This document shows positions 56,741-64,000 of a stretch of DNA of 64,000 bases, piece by piece. Both the position numbers and the translations under genes were made by a program. Source of the stretch: Larix kaempferi (Eukaryota > Streptophyta > Pinopsida > Pinales > Pinaceae); NCBI GenBank assembly GCA_027924585.1, contig BSBM01000461.1:6508501-6572500 (forward strand), in the 5' to 3' direction. Positions within the stretch are counted from its first letter, which is position 1, and each line of letters opens with the position of its first letter. The notes beneath the pieces are model-generated. The model saw nothing but the letters and a program-made list of their open reading frames with translations, was not told the origin of the DNA and did no database searches.

Positions 56741-59341
56741 AGGGCTCAAGTCCTGTGATTTCCCCATTGCTCACCCAAAGTGACCAATGCACTGCCCCTG
56801 AGCACCCATTTCCCCCCCGAAATTAAATAAACTTATAGATTAAGGCTAATAGGCTTACCTGGAACTCGCGGAACGAAAAATAAATGGTCGAATCTCCCAC
56901 AAATGCCAAAAATGCTCTGCACAACTCAAATCTCCTGTCAAACCGAATAGTGAAAATGACATGTGTCACTATAGCTAAACTTGTTATTTATAAACATTTC
57001 ACCCATTTTTATTTGACCATTACGGAGTCATACGAAGTCCTTTCTCCACATTGTTGATATTATTGGAATCATAGCAGCGAGACCTTCACAGTATTACAGT
57101 CAGTTTCTCGATTTCACCGACACAGTTTTTGGGCAATTTTTTCCATGCCCCTTGTAGCCTAGGTTTGCATGCCACATCTGTCGTTGTCCGTTTTTTACGT
57201 TCTTTATATCACCAGATTCAGTTTTCTGCACTCGTGATGATGCTTGATATCATTTCTCGCTCTCATGAACATTTTTTCATTGCATTTTTTCCATGCCCCT
57301 CGTTGCCTCGGTTTGCATGCCACATCGACCGTTGTCCATTTCTAACATTCTTTATATCAACGGATTCAGTTTTTCACACTTGTGATGATGCTTGAGATCA
57401 TTTCTCGCTCTCACCACCATATTTTTGGGGCATTTTTTCATGCCCCTCATTACCTCAATTTGTGTGCCACATGGGTCGTTACCCATTTTAAAACATTCTT
57501 CATATCATTGAATTCAGTTTTCCACGCTTGTGACGATGCTTGAGATCATTTCTCGCTCTCACCAATACTTTTTGTTCTGTATAATTTTATCCCTTTTTCG
57601 AGCCAAGTAATCCTTTTACAAAAAAGGCACTTAGGGAGTTTCTGTTAAGCTCTTTTATGACTCCTAAAACAATGAAAAGATCACCGAGCAATATTACTTC
57701 CTTTCATGCTCGCTAAAAGTATCTGAAAGGGAATCTACCTGGTATAAGTTTACCCCTTTTTCGAACCTTGTAGACTAATTATGAAAAATGAATACTCTAT
57801 TCACATCGGTTAGAAGAGTTCTCCATTTGCATCATTTTATGCTTTTTCGGGCCTTGGAGACTAACATACGAAAAATACCACCAATGGAGTCTACTTACCA
57901 CTTTCAGACTCTCTAAAATTGAAATCAACCACGATCAATCCCCATCTTGGGCTTGTATAAATCCACACAATGGTACTCCACCACCAATTCAGAGTCTTCT
58001 TATCGTTTTCAGACTCCTTAAAAATGAAAGCACTCACAAGCATGAACTGTCCTGGGCTCGCACAAATCCACAAGACAGTACCATTTTCGAGCACACTTTT
58101 ATCCCTTCTTGGAGCTCATTAAAACCATGAAGAAGGCCACAATGGTGCCTCTCAACGCCACAATAGATCATGTATCCTTACACGGCAGCTTCCCCATTAT
58201 GGTCGCCTTTGTTCAAAGTATTTTGTAGCTTGTCCCATAAAGTCACTCCAGTCTGCAGTACTTGCCCCTGATCCCTTAAAGCTATGATCCCCACACCTAA
58301 AGTTAGTTTCATATGCTTCCAGGTAAACCATGTCATCATGCTCTAAACAAAGGATGTTTGAGTCCCCCCCCCTCTAAAAATGCGAGTTACTCCCCATCCC
58401 CATAGTATATCAGTCCCACTATCAGTACTATCACCCCTTGGTCATACACCTTGAGATCCTATTAAGGAAACATCATTTCCTTGATAGTTGTAGGTCTCCC
58501 TCTGTCGACGTCAACCAATTTATTCCAGAGGAGAGACTTAGAGGTCCCTGTGCCTTGGACTCATCACCATCAGTGGTGAGTGCCTACAGATCATTTTGAA
58601 ATGAGTCCTTAGTGCCTCTCCAAATGATTATTTCTCACATGCTCGACGTCAACACCTTGATCGCATCGTTGAGATTCGTACAGGGTATTGGTCCTTTTAG
58701 TTATTTGTTGAATGCCCCAGATGTCAACTGACTCTAGCACATTTGTGAGTCTACTTGAGGAAATAACTAGTTACATATTCCTATAGATATCTGGGTTGTG
58801 CTTGGCGACAGTATTTAGAAGTGCCCCAGTTTTATACTGCCTTGAGTATACAGTTCCATATACTCTTCAGAAGATCACTCACAGTTATTGAGTCCCTACA
58901 GTTATTGGATACCTTCAGATTCGTTAGTTCATCAACCCTTCTGACACCATATTCAAAACGATTGTTGCTCTTTTATAGTGTATCAGTCCTTCAGATCAGT
59001 TATGGTATGACCATGAGTATATCCCAGCATTGTGTCTCCTCTGGACCATTATGATGTACACAACAGGTTTATATGTATTAGTCAGGCCCACCTTTCTTGG
59101 GCCTCATTGTTATTTATATGTCTTGATACAAGCATGTGTATGCACGCCTCGTCCATTATCAGAGATTATTCCTCGTTCACTTTGAGGACATGTAGTTTTA
59201 GTTTGTGCAGTTTGCATGGGCCTCGTGTTCCATTCTCCAATCGGTCTCTTCTCTCCTCCAAACCCTAGGAAAAAGACAAAATAAATATGATGTTTATCGG
59301 CCATATAATGAGCTCCTGCCCTCACACATCAAGGGGCAATC
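56741..59341. other. Tat element 3' noncoding part with 148-bp repeats
   Basis: Three copies of a 147-148 bp unit at 57130-57570; TTTGCATGCCACAT recurs at 57164 and 57312 and in altered form at 57459. The remainder to the LTR has short CCCTTTTTCGAGCC-type repeats (57590-57860) but no gene. A short purine run AAGGGGCAA at 59331-59339 just before the LTR could be a decayed polypurine tract. Confidence 0.6.
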
Positions 59342-60235
59342 TGTTAACACCCAAAAAGTGCTCACTAGCTCATTTCCCTATTCACATGCCCCATTTGTCC
59401 ACTTTTCCTACCATTTTAGCCTTTAAAACCTTCAAAAGGTCACCAAAAAGACCAAAATTCATCTTCCCCCCTCAAAAAATACAAAAAACCCTAAAAAATG
59501 GTCCAAAATTCCCAAAAATCAATTAAAAGGGAATAATATTCAAAAGATATTCAAAAAAGGAAAAAGAGGGAAAAAGAGACCTAAACCACATTTAGCAATA
59601 CCATTGGTTTCCTTAAACCATAATGGTATTCTCCATCACCCAAAAGCTATAAAAAGGTGATAGAGGCTCTCCATTAATCATCCACATTCATCCTATCCTT
59701 ATGCTGCCCATTTCACTCCTGAGATCTTGAGCCTCCATTTGAGCTTAGATCCACCTTTGGAGTATCTTTTGTGGCCATTCCCCCATTAGCATCTTGGAGA
59801 AGAGAAAGACCCTTGGAGCATTGGAGCACCTCACCATCACAGTTGCTCAAACCCAACCATTCTCACCATTTGAGGTAACATGATTATTGTAAAGCTATTT
59901 TTTCCATAAATAAAGAATTTGTTTTACATATAGATCTGAGTTCTTTACCATTTACTTTCAAGTTTTTACATGAACATGCTAGATTAACTTTTTAATTTTC
60001 TCATATCTTAGACTAATTCTGGTCTTTTACTTTATTTTTTTATTATTTCAATTGAGACTTCTACTACAAGTTAGTAGGTTCTCATTAGCACATGCTTGGG
60101 TGAAAACCCAAGAAACAGTGTTATGAGAGATCCCTCTTAGACTGTGTTAGGTCAGTAGCACAAGTCTAAAGTGGTTTTGTTGTTACCCCAGCTTACCCTC
60201 TCCCACATCCTAGGTGCTCATTTTGGGTGCTAACA
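59342..60235 (+). repeat. Tat element 3' LTR
   Basis: Starts TGTTAACACCCAAAAAGTGC and ends ATTTTGGGTGCTAACA; the two ends form an imperfect inverted repeat of about 26 bp, unusually long for an LTR. Bases to 60113 match the 5' LTR; the last 120 bp are absent from that LTR. Followed directly by CTTGG at 60236-60240. The last 120 bp could alternatively be a fragment of a different LTR in reverse orientation. Confidence 0.7.
59648..59655 (+). promoter_or_regulatory. LTR TATA box (3' copy)
   Basis: GCTATAAAAAGG, identical to the copy at 45431-45442 in the 5' LTR. Confidence 0.45.
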
Positions 60236-60240
60236 CTTGG

Positions 60241-60801
60241 ATTTAAGATATTTGTCTCTGCATTCACTTCTTGAATAACATCAGCATTTCATTCGTTAAA
60301 TTTGCCATCATATTTTCATATATTGTGTGACAATCTGTAAATTTCCTCTGCAATTCCATCTTTACAAACGAAAATCTATCCATAACCTTTGGTTATTTAA
60401 AATAAAGTTCAAGATGAAATCAAAATACATCTTATATGATATATAGCTCTAATATCTATAAAATATGACTTTCTATCATGCCTAGGCGCATGCTATTTCA
60501 ACCTAGTCTACCTCTGGAACTAACATTGAAAAATGATGACCATAGTGGGAAGCACATATAAAATAAATAATTCCCCGAACACAAAGTTGAAGATGATCTG
60601 ATTTCTACATGGTGAAAGTAGATCATATATTTTTGGTTGAATCTCACCTCGCAACTTCATTGGATCAAGCTGGCTCCTGATACTAGACCCACAAGATCAA
60701 ATCACCAGTCAAAGGAGTTTTGAAGCTTGCTTGACTCTTGGACTCACTAGAGGAACATCTATACATCTGAAGGGAGAGGTATTCCTATTTTTAATTCACA
60801 T
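60241..60801. other. flank between two gypsy elements
   Basis: AT-rich. It should include the leader and perhaps the end of the LTR of the element starting at 60802, but no primer-binding site or LTR edge is evident. Confidence 0.4.
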
Positions 60802-61730
60802 ATGATATCTCCTGCAGTAGATAATCAAGAAAGACTTGAGGATTTAAATAATTATGAAAATATGCATAATATTTTGGAGACTCCTTTACATCTAGATTTG
60901 GAAATTCAGTTCACTTCTCCATCATCATCTGATAATACATATATACTTAATCATTCCTTTACTCAACCTCAAATAACTTCACTCACACCTCAAGCTCATA
61001 ATACTACTTTACAACATCTAAATATGGTTGGAAGAGGACATGGAGGTCCACCCCCTGCTGTAAATTGATGGATAGCTAATAGATTTGTCCCTTTGAATAT
61101 GCCAAACAATATTCACGGCATGCCTGATAAATACCTTAATATCTTAACTAATTTTGATGGATAAAAGGATACTACAACTGAAGATCATATATCTAAGTTT
61201 CAATATTTTATAGACAACCTCCTCATCAAGGAAGACGATGTATATAAGCAACTTTTTGTGCAATAATTAGAAGTTGAGGTAAGGAAATGGTTCAGATCCT
61301 TGTCAGCTAATTCTTTTAATTCCTGGTCTGCTCTGTAGCAGGTGTTCATGAGACAGTGGTGGTAAAAAGAGAGATCACTTATATTACCTAACTGAATTTG
61401 CAGCTTTAAAAGGGAAAAATGGAGAAAATGTGAGTGAATTCAACAAAACGTTCAACAAGGTTTATAATAAAATTCCTCAAGATATTAAACCTTCACAAGT
61501 TGCTGCCAAGGTCACATATGCAGGAGCACATGAATATGAAGTTTCCATGATTCTAAGAGAAAGGAGATCCGCTATTCTTTTAAATATGCATGATGATGCT
61601 CTTCATGTAGTCAAAGAAAACATGACAGCTTCAAGCAAGTTAAAACAAAGACAAGATGTTGCTAAAAATAATCCTAAGGAGTAGGATGACACCTCAGATA
61701 AAAATAGATAAAATCAGGATGAAAAAATAG
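60802..61730 (+). pseudogene. gypsy gag (second element)
   Basis: ATG 60802 opens a polar N-terminus ending VGRGHGGPPPAVN-stop. The core gag reads HISKFQYFIDNLLIKEDDVY, LEVEVRKWFRSLSANSFNSW, a frameshift near 61365, then TEFAALKGKNGENVSEFNKT, FNKVYNKIPQDIKPSQVAAK, FAGAHEYEV-like residues and LRERRSAILLNMHDDALHVV. This is the retrotransposon gag pattern (W.SL, F...Y, L..L.P). Stops at 61066, 61162, 61264 and 61681 among others. Confidence 0.7.
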
Positions 61731-62509
61731 AGGAGATGTTGAAGATATTAAGAGTTTCATCAAATAAAATCACAAGGCTTGAGGTGGATGGAAACAATCA
61801 GTACAAAAACAGTCAAGGTATGTGAGAAAGAAATAAAAATCAATACAGAAGGCCTTCTAATCCTAAAATACTAAATCAGGATAGGAGAAATGAATATCCT
61901 CCCATACAACCACATATGAGAACAAATGATGCAAATTATGTGGTGGATATACCACTAGATGAAGAATATATTGAACCTCCTGAATAAATCCTTTGGATAA
62001 ATGATTATAATGATATGATACACCTAACTCAAGGAGAGTATGGAAGATCTTTGTAGGATGATGTATACCAAAATAAGCCCAAATCACAAAAAAAAAATTC
62101 TAAGGCCTAGAAACTTCTCTAGAAATCAGCCTCAAAATTATGTTCCTAAAAAATTGACTAAAGAGCCTAATATTTCCAAGCCAATAGATAACCCTTCCCC
62201 TACTGAAAATATTCCAGCTGACCAAATTAAATATGATGCATCATCCTCCCCAGGACTAAATTTTACACCTCTTGTTGCTCTAAAAAAAATGTAATCCTTC
62301 ATCCTAAAAAGAATGAACTAGATAATATTCTCATCCCTTCGATCTGCAACATGAACTATCTACGATAAAAATTCCACTCTCATTCTCAGAACTGGTTCAA
62401 AATCCTGCCTATTCCAAGCAAATTGAAAAGGTACTCAATCTGGCAGTCTCAATATTGCCGATGAAAGCCCTAATATTGACATTGGACCTGTTGTAGAAGA
62501 TAAAAATAA

Positions 62510-63071
62510 TGACTATACACCTCCATTCTACATAACCTTGAGTATGCATAGCAAAATTTTGCATAATTGTATGCTATATTCAAGTGCCTCTCATAATTTA
62601 ATTCCAAAGGTAATTATGAAAGAGTTGGGATTAGAAATCACTAATCCCTATAATGATTTATACAACTTTGATTCAAAACCAGTAAAATGTGTGAGCATGA
62701 TAAAGGATATGGTAGTAACCTTAGCTCAATTACCATCCAAAAGTATCTTTCTTGATGTGGTGGTAGTTGATGTACCTCCATGATATGTTATGTTGCTTCC
62801 TAGAACATGTGCCAAAAGACTGGGAGGAACTATGCAGATGGACATGAAATATGCAACAGTCCCATTGTTTGCAGAAGTAATAAGGAGACTGTATAGAGAA
62901 TCAAGGTATTCCTACATACTTAGTGAGGGAAAAAACCCTATAAATTACCCTATATATACCATGGGGGAAGATATGGGTTGTTGTATTTTAACTGCAAGAG
63001 AAAATTATGAAAAGGAACCCCCTACACTTATGGCAGTGAAGAATGTAAGTAAGGTACATGATCAGATTTGA
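62510..63071 (+). pseudogene. gypsy protease (second element)
   Basis: Frame reads FYITLSMHSKILHNCMLYSS, ASHNLIPKVIMKELGLEI, LVDVVVVDVPP-type strands and a stop at 62781-62783, then YVMLLPRTCAKRLGGTMQMD and ATVPLFAEV. The active-site triplet D(S/T)G is replaced (YSS), so the protease would be inactive. The segment after the stop is the usual post-protease region of this group, including RLYRESRYSYIL. Confidence 0.7.
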
Positions 63072-63490
63072 GATATGTGTTTTGATGGGTATTCCACTAA
63101 AGATGAAGCTTGAGCTAGAGTAATAATTATTTCCCTACGTAAATAAGAGTTACTTCTATCATTCAAATTGAATTTTGAAACTACTAATAATGTGGCTGAA
63201 TATGAGTCACTCATATTGGGTTTGGAAACAGCTAGGAAGATGGGGATTAAACAAATTTCTATTTTTGGTGACTCAGAACTTATAGTGCAACGAATCAAAG
63301 GGATATATCAGACCAAACACCCCAGGATGAGAACTTACAAAAATCAGGTATGGGATTTAATAGATAAATTTTCCCAAGATTTCAACATCAAAACCATCCC
63401 TAGAGAAACGAATCAAAAGACTAATTCATTGGACTTAGCAGTAAGTACATTTAAACCTCCCACTGAAATAAAATTAATGCGTGAAGTTTA
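63072..63490 (+). pseudogene. archaeal-type RNase H before RT (second element)
   Basis: Reads DMCFDGYSTKDEA-stop-ARVIIIS, FETTNNVAEYESLILGLETA, IKQISIFGDSELIVQRIKGI, FNIKTIPRETNQKTNSLDLA. The Asp of FDG, Glu of NNVAEYE and Asp of FGDSEL are all present, unlike the aRNH at 54331. Two stops (near 63111 and 63145) interrupt it. It lies between protease and RT rather than after integrase. Confidence 0.75.
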
Positions 63491-64000
63491 AATGGTTTAT
63501 AGGCCTTCTATTCTCGATAATACCAAGCACTACCAAGTTTTTGAAAATGACCAACAAATCAAAAGGTTTTTAGAAGTAATTGATGAATTCTCCAACACTA
63601 GTTTTGATCAAGAACAAGAGGTGGAAGAGGGTGCAGATAATCAAGAGGAGGAAGATGTAGACATCAAATTAAACCATGAAATACAAAATCATAAGATTGT
63701 CCAGCTAAAGAGTAATTTCATACATAAAGGACTAGTTCCTTTATAAAGGTTTTTTTATAAGAATGATGTTCCCCCCAACCCCATAATTCAATCTAAAGAA
63801 GAAGACATGGAAGAAGTAAATGTTGGCACTCATGAAGAACCTAAGAATATCAAGCTCTCAAAATTTCTACCTACTGAAATGAAACAGAGATACATAAATA
63901 TTTGCAAGGAAAATATTTTTTTTTGGCATGGAGGTACGAGGATTTGAGAACCTATGATGCTTCAATAATTGATCATAAGACCCCCCTCAAAGATGGAACA
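63491..64000 (+). pseudogene. linker and start of reverse transcriptase (second element)
   Basis: An acidic linker (VMVYRPSILDNTKHYQVFEN, QEQEVEEGADNQEEEDVD) leads to IVQLKSNFIHKGLVPL-stop, then KLSKFLPTEMKQRYINICKE and, in a shifted frame, AWRYEDLRTYDASIIDHKTP with LKDGT at the window edge. This is the conserved approach to the RT domain in this group. The rest lies beyond 64000. Confidence 0.7.

Larger units (their letters stand above)
45119..60235 (+). mobile_element. Tat-lineage Ty3/gypsy retrotransposon, about 15 kb
   Basis: Two closely similar LTRs (45119-45897 and 59342-60235) enclose a tRNA-Arg-type primer site, a long leader, gag, protease, RT-RNase H, integrase, a second archaeal-type RNase H, and an antisense spliced gene. 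The order PR-RT-RH-IN is Ty3/gypsy; the extra RNase H, tRNA-Arg primer site and gag words (LPSDIPKFEGKAGEDPQNHV) place it in the Tat group. Stops and frameshifts in every domain make it non-autonomous. The leader and the 3' part hold several internal tandem repeats. Confidence 0.85.
60802..64000 (+). mobile_element. second Ty3/gypsy element, 5' part, aRNH before RT
   Basis: Gag, aspartic protease, an archaeal-type RNase H and the entry to reverse transcriptase follow in that order on the plus strand. The window ends as RT begins. In-frame stops and one or more shifts are present throughout, so this copy is dead. The 5' LTR was not recognised. Confidence 0.75.

Noticed and set aside
60118-60235. 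Separate reverse-oriented LTR fragment
   Set aside because: The end TTTTGGGTGCTAACA does look like the start of an LTR read backwards, but it serves equally well as the 3' end of the Tat LTR and is followed by CTTGG; kept as part of the 3' LTR with the alternative noted.

Overview
This window looks like nuclear DNA of a seed plant with a large, repeat-dominated genome. A gymnosperm such as a conifer is my leading guess, but the sequence does not prove it. The evidence is GT-AG introns, degenerate Ty1/copia (SIRE-like) and Ty3/gypsy (Tat-like) retrotransposons, a retrocopy of a plant TLC-domain gene, plant LRR-receptor fragments and very few open genes. I found no tRNA, rRNA, CRISPR or prokaryotic operon structure.

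Layout. 1-1747: AT-rich DNA with short duplications. 1748-3879 (+): an uncharacterised gene of seven exons that is fully open after splicing and whose introns are all phase 0; a minisatellite follows it. 5091-6757 and 8311-9453: a tandem repeat with two related subfamilies, A (358 bp) and B (359 bp), split by a 1.5-kb insert that holds a decayed transposase fragment. 10511-13863 (-): a three-exon DDE-like transposase gene of a family I cannot name, open except for one TAG in its second acidic motif. 14285-18350: an unusual block in which clusters of ACGCGT-type palindromes, in inverted orientation, bracket pyrimidine-rich arms and a 2.6-kb GAT-rich low-complexity core. 19219-25687 (-): a 3'-truncated SIRE-like copia element with its 5' LTR. 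25757-26330: a 165-bp repeat open as a 55-residue repeat. 27875-34300: a decayed zone with LRR-receptor pieces on both strands, a TLC-domain retropseudogene and diverged TCGAC-rich repeats. 39082-42020: an unidentified decayed coding region. 42841-44566: an LTR-like segment. 45119-60235 (+): a Tat-lineage gypsy element of about 15 kb, with gag, protease, RT-RNase H, integrase, a second (archaeal-type) RNase H after integrase, and on the opposite strand a spliced plant-mobile-domain-like gene. 60802-64000 (+): the 5' part of another gypsy element, which carries its archaeal-type RNase H before the reverse transcriptase.

The most notable points are the transposase family with its second relic copy, the antisense spliced gene inside the Tat element, the opposite RNase H placement in two neighbouring gypsy elements, the intact unknown gene at 1748-3879, and the inverted palindrome clusters. 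Nearly all other coding material carries stops, many of them explainable as C-to-T changes typical of methylated, silenced plant repeats.
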